Part shown: positions 6,380 through 13,608 of the stretch, one piece after another
Numbering within the stretch: the first letter of the stretch is position 1
Layout of the letters: every line of letters starts with the position of its first letter
Source: RGIG464 sp045643185
GTDB lineage: Bacteria; Myxococcota_A; Bradymonadia; UBA4248
Reading direction: 5' to 3'
NCBI GenBank assembly: GCA_045643185.1
Contig: JAZUKH010000244.1
Location: 1-15,159, forward strand
DNA: 15,159 bases
Position numbers and translations under genes: made by a program
The notes under the pieces: model-generated
Database searches by the model: none
Told to the model about the DNA's origin: nothing
What the model saw: only the letters and a program-made list of their open reading frames with translations

Positions 6380-9172
6380 TTAGTCTTGACTGACTGGGCC
6401 ATTCCCCGACACAGTCGGAAGATCAAAAACTGGTATACGCACAGTCTTGCCACTTAAACTGAATTCAGCTCCGGTACCATCTTCTTTATTATCTTGGCTT
6501 TTACGCCAGATCACATCACCCACAGAAGCCTCCTTAAGTTCTTGCAGAACTGCATTCAAGTTTTTCACCGTGTATCCATCACTGGTCGTTTCACCATCGG
6601 TCTCTTCCTTAAATGGCCCACCAGGAACTTGTTCAATTCTACAGTCATTTTTATTTGCTGTCGTAAACACATTCTCATTATTAGTACCATTTATATTTTC
6701 ATAAGAATAATACATATTTTTTAATCCTGAAGGGATACATGAGCCGATTTGAGGAAGTATTTTATCTTTTTCAGATCCAGACGGAGAACTATACAATACA
6801 TACGAAACGATATTTTCAGCCTGAATTACATTAATAACTTTAGAAAAACCAAACATTATATCGTTTTCATTAGAATTATTAAAGAGTTCGGTAACATTCA
6901 CAATATCACTCAACTGATTTCCATCAAAAGTCCCCGAGAAGCCATTAATGCTTGTCAGAGAGTTCTTCTCCGAAGATAATTTTTGTATATACGAGATAAT
7001 TTCCGAATATTTTGCCGAAGTATTGCTGTAGATTTCCAAAGAGAATCCACCAAAGTTGCTAGCACCAGTCACTTCTTTGACCTGATTTCTAACCTTTGAC
7101 ACTTCATCAGCCACAATTCTAGAAGCGAATCCGCCACCTCGTGAAACAGATATCTTTTCGATGATGTTATCGACGCTTTTGATGCTGGCGTTACCGTCAT
7201 CTTTAGAAAACTGAAAAACAAAGCCAGCACCGTTCAACCCGGTAGCAGTAATCGAGTCAACCTTATTCACAACGTCTTCGATCGTAACATCTTTTAGATC
7301 AAAAGCAAAGCCTGCTGCCCCAAAATCCACACCAACTCCGGCTATTAAAGAGTCATTCTTCACTGTTTTGACCTGATTTGTTATCTTTGAAATGCTTACG
7401 TCGTTCGCCTGAGCAACAAAACCAGCGCATTGTTGTTTGCACATAACCGAATTCAGCACGTTGGTCACGGATGAGATCTTCGTAGTCGTATCATTGATAT
7501 CATTTACCTGAATTGAGCCAACAAAACCGCCGACATAACTTGTAACTTTCTCATTATGCTCACCACTCACCGTATCAACCGTATTTGTGATGTTTGAAAT
7601 CTCAATATTCTTTCCAGACTCTTTCTCTATTTTACCAATAAAGCCACCCACGTTCGCTGTTTCACTATTTCCAGAAACGCTTGTAGCCTCAAACGCGACA
7701 TTATTGATCGAAATCTTGCCAGAAGCACGTCCGATGAGGCCACCAACATTCTGTCCACCAGATACAGTAACACCTTGACTGCTCGTACTTGAGTTTGAAC
7801 TTGATTTTATCGAACTATCTTTTAGGTGCCCGACAAGGCAACCAACATCCTTCGCCTCCTTTGACGCTGTAATAAAAGCGTTTTCACAGGCACAATCCGT
7901 CAGGGTGGAGTTTTCAGCGATTCCAACAAACCCCACTTGCGAATTCATATTATTTCCACTAATACCTCCTGACCAAACAACATTATTGAGCTGTGTATCC
8001 GTAATTGTTTTGGCTAAAACCGTTCTATCTGTATTTACTGACAACTCGAATTTAATATTTTCAATCGTCGAATTCTTTATCTCGTCAAAAAGGGAATGAA
8101 GCAGAGAGCCATTGTACTTAATTGTCCAAACCCGACTCATATCAGTCTTCAAACGCAGACCGCTGATATTCCCCAAACCACCCTTAGAAATATCATCCGA
8201 CATAACCTCCGTCAAGTCTAACTCAGTCGAATCATCAGAAGAAACCAGGTAGAACGTCGCATCTGACAAGATCTTGCCTTGAGATTTCACATCATTATTG
8301 CTAAGTATCGCGGGAATTCTCAAAAATTCTTCTGCGCTTGTAATGCAAATAACTTTCTCGTCATTACAATCCGCAGTTTCTTTACAGTCTGGAATATTAT
8401 TATTATTTACATCTGAACTCTTGCATGAATCTCCTTCTGCTGTATAACATGGATCACATGTAACTACACATTGATGATCCTGGCAATGAACCTCCCCATT
8501 ATTGATATTGCCACCACAATGACTATCTAAATTACAATCCACACACCTTGTTTCGGTATCATCATCTAAATACCGCTTCTTATTATTAATTTCTTTACAC
8601 TCAAACTTACATTTATTTTCGACACATTTCGAAGTCATAGCATTTGGCTCAGGCCGCAAATCATCGCATCGAGCACATATAGACACTTCGCACCCTGAAC
8701 CATCAGCATTTGGAATGACTCCTTTACTAAGGTCGCAATAATATCCGCAAATATGGTTCTCACATGTGGCAGTAGCAAATATATCAGGTGTTGTGCACTC
8801 ATTGGCATCTTCACATTGAATCTTGTCACATCCATTACCAACATCCACATAGCCATCATCACATTGATAACTGCACTCACCGCTTATACACAGAGGGCTC
8901 GAATGTGCGTAAATTGTACAATCAGAAGTATCATCATCTGTGCAAGTCACCTTACAGGCACCATTTTCGCAACCTTTTCTGCAAATGACTTGTGTAACCA
9001 AACCATCGGCCGTACAAGCAGTGAGAAGCTGATTATTTCCCTCAACACACTTAGCTACGTAATCCGTGGGATCACACCCCTCTCCTATTTTCACCTCATA
9101 TTCTTGATTACAGGAAACTAAACAGCTTGCCATAATCAAAATACTACTCAAAAACAAAACTCGTTTATTCAT
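6380..9172 (-). CDS. Large surface lipoprotein: Cys-rich head plus about 12 GLUG-like repeats
   Basis: The protein has 930 residues. The signal peptide ends in a lipobox L18-V19-S20-C21; a second candidate Cys (C17, after MAS) lies just before it. Residues 33-276 form a Cys-rich head with closely spaced Cys and small repeated patterns such as C-x3-C-x-N-G-x-C, reminiscent of EGF-like modules. Residues 277-400 form a strand-rich cap. Residues 412-792 hold about 12 degenerate repeats of 28-40 residues, each opening with VGGxxG or AGF/GGF and continuing as an I-x-I-x-x-I-x-N-x-V strand (VGGLIG 476, VGGFIG 508, VGGFVG 547, AGFVA 583, GGGFAS 679). This resembles GLUG-type repeats and suggests a beta-helix stalk. 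The likely role is a surface adhesin or cell-contact protein (inferred). It is much more AT-rich than its neighbours. GGGG about 8 bases before the ATG may act as ribosome-binding site. Confidence 0.82.
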   Translation of the reverse strand: MNKRVLFLSSILIMASCLVSCNQEYEVKIGEGCDPTDYVAKCVEGNNQLLTACTADGLVTQVICRKGCENGACKVTCTDDDTSDCTIYAHSSPLCISGECSYQCDDGYVDVGNGCDKIQCEDANECTTPDIFATATCENHICGYYCDLSKGVIPNADGSGCEVSICARCDDLRPEPNAMTSKCVENKCKFECKEINNKKRYLDDDTETRCVDCNLDSHCGGNINNGEVHCQDHQCVVTCDPCYTAEGDSCKSSDVNNNNIPDCKETADCNDEKVICITSAEEFLRIPAILSNNDVKSQGKILSDATFYLVSSDDSTELDLTEVMSDDISKGGLGNISGLRLKTDMSRVWTIKYNGSLLHSLFDEIKNSTIENIKFELSVNTDRTVLAKTITDTQLNNVVWSGGISGNNMNSQVGFVGIAENSTLTDCACENAFITASKEAKDVGCLVGHLKDSSIKSSSNSSTSSQGVTVSGGQNVGGLIGRASGKISINNVAFEATSVSGNSETANVGGFIGKIEKESGKNIEISNITNTVDTVSGEHNEKVTSYVGGFVGSIQVNDINDTTTKISSVTNVLNSVMCKQQCAGFVAQANDVSISKITNQVKTVKNDSLIAGVGVDFGAAGFAFDLKDVTIEDVVNKVDSITATGLNGAGFVFQFSKDDGNASIKSVDNIIEKISVSRGGGFASRIVADEVSKVRNQVKEVTGASNFGGFSLEIYSNTSAKYSEIISYIQKLSSEKNSLTSINGFSGTFDGNQLSDIVNVTELFNNSNENDIMFGFSKVINVIQAENIVSYVLYSSPSGSEKDKILPQIGSCIPSGLKNMYYSYENINGTNNENVFTTANKNDCRIEQVPGGPFKEETDGETTSDGYTVKNLNAVLQELKEASVGDVIWRKSQDNKEDGTGAEFSLSGKTVRIPVFDLPTVSGNGPVSQD

Positions 9173-9251
9173 AAGATACCCCGTATTTTTATTAAACCGA
9201 AATGATTATTCTTAATCTGTACTTTCTAACGCTGCGAATTATCACAACGGG

Positions 9252-10082
9252 TTAGAACGTCACGCTTAAACTGGCGGAAGTCGGCGACAACGAGAAGGAC
9301 AACGTTGAGTCCTCTTCAAGATGCGTATACTGGTAGCCAAAAATGCCAGCCACGACCGCGCCAGCCACGGCCAATCCTGCACCAGCACCGATCAGTGAAT
9401 ACCCCACGGTGTATTCAGGCTCGATCCGCCCGTATGTATAAAACTGATTATCATTAGATTTTTCATTGATCGAAATGGGCTTATCTTCCTTTAAGACCAG
9501 AACAAGCCCGGTAATGACCATGGCAAGCCCTGCCCCACCAATGCCAGTGCCCGTCCACATAGCCATGCTGACGGCGTTTTTACGCGCGTCCTGTTCTTCG
9601 TAAAGTGACAGGTTGACTTTCTCCAGTTCAGCCTTGGCGATCGCTTTCGCATTTTCATTCTGAGCAGCATACTGCTGCTCTAACGCCTCGTACTTCGCCT
9701 GAACGCTCTCTGCAGTCAGTTCGGGGTGCTCAAGTTCATACTTCAAATACCAGATCTTTTGTGCAACATTGGGAGCGGTCGCCATATCATACGTCGCATC
9801 ACTCGCCTTAGCGATCAGGTCACGTGCCTTCGCAACGTCACCTTTGGCTTTGAAGGCCGCAGCCGCCATATACAAATAAATCGGCGACGAATCACAAATA
9901 CCGCCCAAGGCACGGGCAGTTTCTATCACGGCGTCATTATTGCCAGCCTCCAACTGAGTCTGCATTTCCATGAGGCCATTGACCCACTTCGGATTCTTAC
10001 CAGCTTTGTCACATGACTGAGCAAAAGCATTTCCCATGGACAAAGAGAAAAACAAAAACGTGAAAAATATAAATTTTTTCAT
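9252..10082 (-). CDS. Secreted/membrane TPR-like protein with two C-terminal hydrophobic segments
   Basis: The protein has 276 residues. A clear signal peptide is present (MKKFIFFTFLFF, cleavage predicted after AFA, residue 21). Residues 32-115 are helical with TPR-like spacing (AVIETARAL, YLYMAAAAFKAKGDVAKARDL). Residues 121-168 are a charged, probably coiled-coil stretch (YEALEQQYAAQNENAKAIAKAE). Two Gly/Ala-rich hydrophobic segments follow at about 173-197 and 226-250. The last residues alternate and end in Phe (SLSVTF), like an outer-membrane beta signal. I recall similar layouts among periplasmic TPR proteins of Myxococcota-type bacteria, but no specific function. AGGA lies just upstream of the ATG. 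It sits between the small Cys-rich gene (gap 44) and the big lipoprotein gene (gap 79), so an operon is likely. Confidence 0.75.
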   Translation of the reverse strand: MKKFIFFTFLFFSLSMGNAFAQSCDKAGKNPKWVNGLMEMQTQLEAGNNDAVIETARALGGICDSSPIYLYMAAAAFKAKGDVAKARDLIAKASDATYDMATAPNVAQKIWYLKYELEHPELTAESVQAKYEALEQQYAAQNENAKAIAKAELEKVNLSLYEEQDARKNAVSMAMWTGTGIGGAGLAMVITGLVLVLKEDKPISINEKSNDNQFYTYGRIEPEYTVGYSLIGAGAGLAVAGAVVAGIFGYQYTHLEEDSTLSFSLSPTSASLSVTF

Positions 10083-10126
10083 ATATCCTCACTCGTTGTA
10101 GTCAAAAAACTCTCGTTAGCATCCGA

Positions 10127-10474
10127 TCACCAGTCACACGAAATCACACCATTCGTGCACTTGCCAAAACGCGAACACTCCTGAACCGAGACCCATTTGC
10201 CTGATTGACACTGACGAATTTCATACGTGTCATCCAAATCACCACCGTGCCACACATGACACTGGTATGAACCCTCCGTCTCATCTGAACAATCTTCGTC
10301 CGCACGAACATAAAACACGGCAAATACAACACAAATGATGCCGATGATCACCGTGATCGCGATGTTTTTTGGTGTAAAAGCAAAGCTTTCTCTAAAATAA
10401 TCAGCGCTTGTTTTTGGCTTATCATTGTTACCGGACGCTTCTGTTCCGACTTGATCGATTCTTTCTTCAGACAT
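10127..10474 (-). CDS. Small membrane-anchored Cys-rich protein
   Basis: The product has 115 residues. An in-frame ATG lies five codons upstream at 10489, but the sequence between the two ATGs contains AAGGAA at the right distance from the ATG at 10474, so that start is chosen. Residues 1-36 are polar and acidic, residues 38-56 form one membrane helix (IAITVIIGIICVVFAVFYV), and the rest is a domain with six Cys (62, 72, 89, 100, 106, 113). There is no cleavable signal: the helix should anchor the Cys domain outside the cytoplasm. The spacing C-x10-C-x5-C-x-N-G resembles the first Cys module of the 930-residue lipoprotein (C-x10-C-x3-C-x4-C, also with C-x-N-G), which supports a shared function. 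First gene of the putative minus-strand operon. Function unknown. Confidence 0.75.
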   Translation of the reverse strand: MSEERIDQVGTEASGNNDKPKTSADYFRESFAFTPKNIAITVIIGIICVVFAVFYVRADEDCSDETEGSYQCHVWHGGDLDDTYEIRQCQSGKWVSVQECSRFGKCTNGVISCDW

Positions 10475-10553
10475 ATCTATTTCCTTCATTTTCGATAAAA
10501 TACATGTTTACGATGCGCAAATACGCACAATCATTCGCGGCATCGCCTCGAAC

Positions 10554-10579
10554 ATAAACGCCTCAATACGTTTATATCA
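10554..10579 (-). promoter_or_regulatory. Putative extended -10 promoter and overlapping inverted repeat, minus-strand operon
   Basis: On the minus strand, TGA-TATAAA (10579 down to 10571) reads as an extended -10 element (TG-N-TATAAT type); no good -35 is seen. The inverted repeat ATAAACG (10554-10560) / CGTTTAT (10569-10575), spacer 8, overlaps the -10 and expected start site, as a repressor operator would. The leader to the ATG at 10474 would be about 90 bases. Confidence 0.35.
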
Positions 10580-10610
10580 CAATACTATTCACAAAAAAAT
10601 TCATGACGCA

Positions 10611-10639
10611 CTGCCAATTCTTCCGACATAGATTACAAT
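10611..10639 (+). promoter_or_regulatory. Putative sigma-70-type promoter of the LOG-family gene
   Basis: CTGCCA (10611-10616, four of six matches to TTGACA) and TACAAT (10634-10639, five of six matches to TATAAT) are separated by exactly 17 bases. Transcription would start near 10646, giving a leader of about 55 bases. It lies in the divergent gap between the LOG gene and the minus-strand operon. Confidence 0.55.
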
Positions 10640-10701
10640 ACGATTTTGCGTCCGCGCCCCACGCGCACGACGGATCTTTTCTTAACTACCAAGGAGTTCT
10701 C

Positions 10702-11253
10702 ATGAAAATCAGCGTCTATTGTGCCTCTTCCGAAAACCTGGATCCCGAATACTACGCTGTCGGCGAAGCCTTCGGCCGTTTACTCGCCCAACGCGGTCAT
10801 TCGCTCGTCTACGGCGGCTATAACAAAGGCATCATGTGTGCCGTCGCACGTGGCGTCTATGCAGAACACGGCGAGGTCACTGCCGTCGTACCCAAGATCT
10901 TCGACAAGCCAGGCTTCAACTTCGAGGGCTGCACGCAGGTCATCGTCACAGAAACCATGCACACGCGCAAACAGACCATGGAAAACCTCTGCGACGCGTT
11001 TGCCATTCTACCCGGTGGCATCGGCACCTTCGACGAGTTTTTTGAACTCTACGTCCTCAAGTCACTCGGCCTGTGCAACAAACCGATGGCACTACTCAAC
11101 GTGCGTGGCTGCTACGACGCGCTCAAAACCATGCTTGAACGCAACACGGCTGACGGGCTTATGACGCAGACAAACCTTTCACTCGTCAAGTTTTTCGAAC
11201 GCGGCGAAGACCTGTTAAACGCGTTAGAAAGCGAATACCGCAACCAACCATAA
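10702..11253 (+). CDS. LOG-family protein (putative nucleoside 5'-monophosphate phosphoribohydrolase)
   Basis: The 183-residue product is close to the usual LOG length. Family members release the free base from nucleotides such as cytokinin riboside monophosphates; in bacteria the real substrate is often unknown. The signature LPGGIGTFDE is at 103-112 and the upstream RK pair is in MHTRKQTM (87-93). The first glycine motif reads YGGYNKGIM (37-45), where the family usually has a GGG-x2-GLMG type loop, so this copy is slightly divergent. The frame is open further upstream, but the ATG at 10702 is chosen: AAGGAG lies six bases before it and the protein then begins with the expected MKISVYCASS strand. 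A cytosolic enzyme. Its stop codon is followed after 13 bases by repeat element copy 1. Confidence 0.9.
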   Translation: MKISVYCASSENLDPEYYAVGEAFGRLLAQRGHSLVYGGYNKGIMCAVARGVYAEHGEVTAVVPKIFDKPGFNFEGCTQVIVTETMHTRKQTMENLCDAFAILPGGIGTFDEFFELYVLKSLGLCNKPMALLNVRGCYDALKTMLERNTADGLMTQTNLSLVKFFERGEDLLNALESEYRNQP

Positions 11254-11266
11254 AACCGCGTTTTTG

Positions 11267-11376
11267 GGCCCCGCCAGGCGAGGGGGTAGCGACGTATTTC
11301 GTATTTCTGTAGAGACGCGTGCTCTACACGTCTCTAAAGAAATACGAAATAGACGCGTAGGGGGAGACTTCCCCCC
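11267..11376 (+). repeat. Dispersed structured repeat, copy 1 (long central hairpin)
   Basis: The left arm (11267-11298) opens with GGCCCCGCCAGGCGA, and the right arm (from about 11348) ends with GGGGGAGACTTCCCCC, itself a 6-bp hairpin with loop GACT. Both arms recur at 13609-13678 in reverse orientation: about 30 of 32 and 26 of 28 bases match. Between them is a 14-bp stem TATTTCGTATTTCT (11295-11308) / AGAAATACGAAATA (11338-11351). It encloses a second inner hairpin with two alternative pairings: AGAGACG/CGTCTCT (11311-11317 with 11329-11335) or TGTAGAG/CTCTACA (11308-11314 with 11322-11328). It fills the gap between the convergent LOG and kinase genes, 12-13 bases from each stop codon. No target-site duplication or ORF is visible. 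Confidence 0.9.
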
Positions 11377-11388
11377 ACACACTAAAAA

Positions 11389-13485
11389 TTAATACTTGAA
11401 GCTCGATCCACCGACGAATTCGCGCAAAATGGACGTCGGCGGAACAAATTCAGGATAGATCGACACGATCTTGTCGATGAGACGACGCAGACGGAACGCG
11501 ATCGGTTGAGCCGCGCTGTCTTCAGGCACTTCGAGCAGGTAACGTTCCGCATACACTTTAAGGACGGCAAGTTCGTAAACGAGCGAGGTGTTGAAGAACG
11601 CATCCGCCAGGTGCTGATACGGGAAGATATGCTTGATCTCACCGCGACGGACGGACGGCCAACGCAGGATGTTCGATTCGGCCGTAATGCCGCGCGTATA
11701 GCGGTCACGCACGATGCGGCGCAGCAAACGAATGTCAGACGCACTCACGCGGTTGACATTGTCGATCGGCAAACTCGTCATCGGATTGATGAAGATGCGG
11801 AAAACGCCGTCGCCCTGTTCAAACGGCATGCGCGGATTCAAGCCGTGAATGCCTTCGAGCAACAGAACGTCATTCTCACCGAGCGTGATCTCCGGACCGC
11901 CATGATGGTGGCTAATACCCGTTTTGAAGTCATAGTGCGCCGTCTTGACTGTCTCGCCGTGAATGAGTCGATGGAGATGATCGCCCAAAAGCGGGATGTC
12001 CAACGCTTCGAACGCTTCGAAATCGTACTCACCATTTTCGTCGCGCGGTGTTTTTTCGCGATCGATGTAATAATCGTCGAGCGAAATGCATTTCGGCATC
12101 AAACCGTTGACCTGCAACTGGATCGACAAACGTTTAAGGAACGTTGTTTTGCCGGATGACGACGGTCCTGCGATGCAGATGACTTTGACGCGCGGCACGT
12201 GATTCAGGATCTGGTCAGCGATCTGGCTGATGCGTTTTTCGTGGAAACCTTCGGACACGCGGATGAGTTCATCCACGTCGCCAGACACGGCGAGGTCGTT
12301 AAACGCGCCGACGCTGGTCAGACCGAGGCCTTTAAGCCACGTGTCGTGCTGTTTGACGAGCTGACCGTAGTCAAGACGAACGGGATTTTCGAGTTTCGCC
12401 TGGTCTTCACGAATGTCGTGGAAAAGCAGCAATTCGTTGTTTTCGGCGGCGGCACGAACGCGGAAATACTTCAGCACGCGAGCGCTGGCAACGAGCGGAA
12501 CGATCTCCATGGCATACACATTGCCGCACGAAACGAGCGGAATCGATGAGCTGCGGTTTTTCTTGAGCAAACGAACGGCATCCGTCCAGCCCTGAGCTTC
12601 AAAGTGTTCGCGCGCTTCGTCAAGCGAGCAGTAATCGCGACGGAAGACGACGTCATCGTTCACGAGACGATGCATTTCCGCATCGATCTGATTGGCGAGG
12701 TCGTTGATATCATGGCCGTGTGCATCCAAAACTTCAAGAATGTAGGCATAACCAACGCTCGGCCCCACGCGAAGTTTAACCTGCGGATCGACCTGGGAAG
12801 CAGCTTCCACAGCCAAAAGAACCAGACTCTGACGATAGATCATGCGCCCTTCAAGCCCTTTCGGCGTAATCGGTTCGACCTTGCCCGACGTGTACAGCGG
12901 ACGGTTCAAAGAAATATTTTTGTTATTATACAACGCTGAAATGACGGGACGGCCATCGATCTCTTTCGGCAAAATCGCCGAAAGCGGCGTCCCAATGCGA
13001 ACGACATGGTCTTCACCATTATATTTGACCGTGATCATGGAACGCATCGTCTGCGAAGGCGCATTGTAAACGCTCACGAGGATCTTCGTCATCTCTTGCA
13101 AATGGGAGTCAAGCATCGTCGTTGTCGAGCGCATGATACGCAGCACAAGATCAGGATCGTCTTTCACGATCGCCTTCATGTCACCTTCGCTGATGACGCC
13201 CACCTGACAGGCGCTCGCGGCATGCATCGTCACACGTTGATTCATCCAGCCCCAAACGCCCCATTCGCCAAACGCATCCCCTTCTGAAAGGCGCCCAAGT
13301 TCCATATCGCCGCTCATCGCCGCAACATCACCATTCAGAAGAACGCAAAAAACGTTTTGCGTTGCAATATCTACGTTCGCCTCATACGAGACGACCTTCG
13401 TCACCTCCGCCAAACGCGATACCTCATCATCGCTCAAAACAGCGAACATACCGTTGGATAGACTATCCTTAATACTTTGCATCAT
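11389..13485 (-). CDS. Nucleoside (uridine-type) kinase fused to cyclic-nucleotide-binding and TGS/ThrRS-like domains
   Basis: The 698 residues fall into clear parts. Residues about 12-128 form a CRP-type cyclic-nucleotide-binding domain; its phosphate cassette reads AFGEWGVWGWMNQRV (71-85), keeping E74 and R84, but the residue after the Arg is Val rather than the usual Ser/Thr. Residues 150-210 form a TGS-like domain (VKYNGEDHVVRIGTPLSAIL). Residues 213-343 resemble the second N-terminal domain of threonyl-tRNA synthetase, but its metal-site residues are lost: no HxxxH, and C320-x3-Y324 instead of C-x3-H. Residues 433-640 form a P-loop kinase: GPSSSGKT (440-447), SLDDYY (468-473), VLLLEGIHG (540-548). 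TGS/ThrRS-like/kinase proteins of about 550 residues are known; the sensor domain is the extra part. Expected reaction: NTP-dependent phosphorylation of a nucleoside, possibly gated by cyclic nucleotide (inferred). AGGAG precedes a double ATG; either could start. Confidence 0.88.
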   Translation of the reverse strand: MMQSIKDSLSNGMFAVLSDDEVSRLAEVTKVVSYEANVDIATQNVFCVLLNGDVAAMSGDMELGRLSEGDAFGEWGVWGWMNQRVTMHAASACQVGVISEGDMKAIVKDDPDLVLRIMRSTTTMLDSHLQEMTKILVSVYNAPSQTMRSMITVKYNGEDHVVRIGTPLSAILPKEIDGRPVISALYNNKNISLNRPLYTSGKVEPITPKGLEGRMIYRQSLVLLAVEAASQVDPQVKLRVGPSVGYAYILEVLDAHGHDINDLANQIDAEMHRLVNDDVVFRRDYCSLDEAREHFEAQGWTDAVRLLKKNRSSSIPLVSCGNVYAMEIVPLVASARVLKYFRVRAAAENNELLLFHDIREDQAKLENPVRLDYGQLVKQHDTWLKGLGLTSVGAFNDLAVSGDVDELIRVSEGFHEKRISQIADQILNHVPRVKVICIAGPSSSGKTTFLKRLSIQLQVNGLMPKCISLDDYYIDREKTPRDENGEYDFEAFEALDIPLLGDHLHRLIHGETVKTAHYDFKTGISHHHGGPEITLGENDVLLLEGIHGLNPRMPFEQGDGVFRIFINPMTSLPIDNVNRVSASDIRLLRRIVRDRYTRGITAESNILRWPSVRRGEIKHIFPYQHLADAFFNTSLVYELAVLKVYAERYLLEVPEDSAAQPIAFRLRRLIDKIVSIYPEFVPPTSILREFVGGSSFKY

Positions 13486-13519
13486 CGTTCTCCTTTATGA
13501 ATTCGTGCGCGTTCGACGC

Positions 13520-13552
13520 ATTATATATAAACGTATTTAATCAATAAATACG
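13520..13552 (-). promoter_or_regulatory. Putative promoter with overlapping palindrome, kinase gene
   Basis: On the minus strand a perfect TATAAT lies at 13525-13520, giving a leader of roughly 28 bases to the kinase start. No convincing -35 hexamer is seen at the right distance. Instead that region holds the inverted repeat CGTATTTA (13532-13539) / TAAATACG (13545-13552) with a 5-base spacer. A regulator bound there would cover the -35 position, so activator or repressor control is plausible. Confidence 0.45.
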
Positions 13553-13608
13553 CTGACGATTCGATAATCACAACTTTAACTAAAAAAAGTAAATATTCAT
13601 GTTGGGGA

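Noticed and set aside
10577..10599. CRP-like site made of two TTGTGA half-sites upstream of the minus-strand operon
   Set aside because: The half-sites are in direct orientation, not inverted, and the spacing does not fit TGTGA-N6-TCACA.
10603..10701. Upstream start for the LOG-family protein
   Set aside because: The region contains the likely promoter, and the ATG at 10702 has AAGGAG and begins at the conserved first strand.
11506..12159. Long open frame opposite the kinase gene (217 codons)
   Set aside because: It is antisense to a clear kinase domain, has no recognisable motif, and is the sort of shadow frame expected in GC-rich coding DNA.
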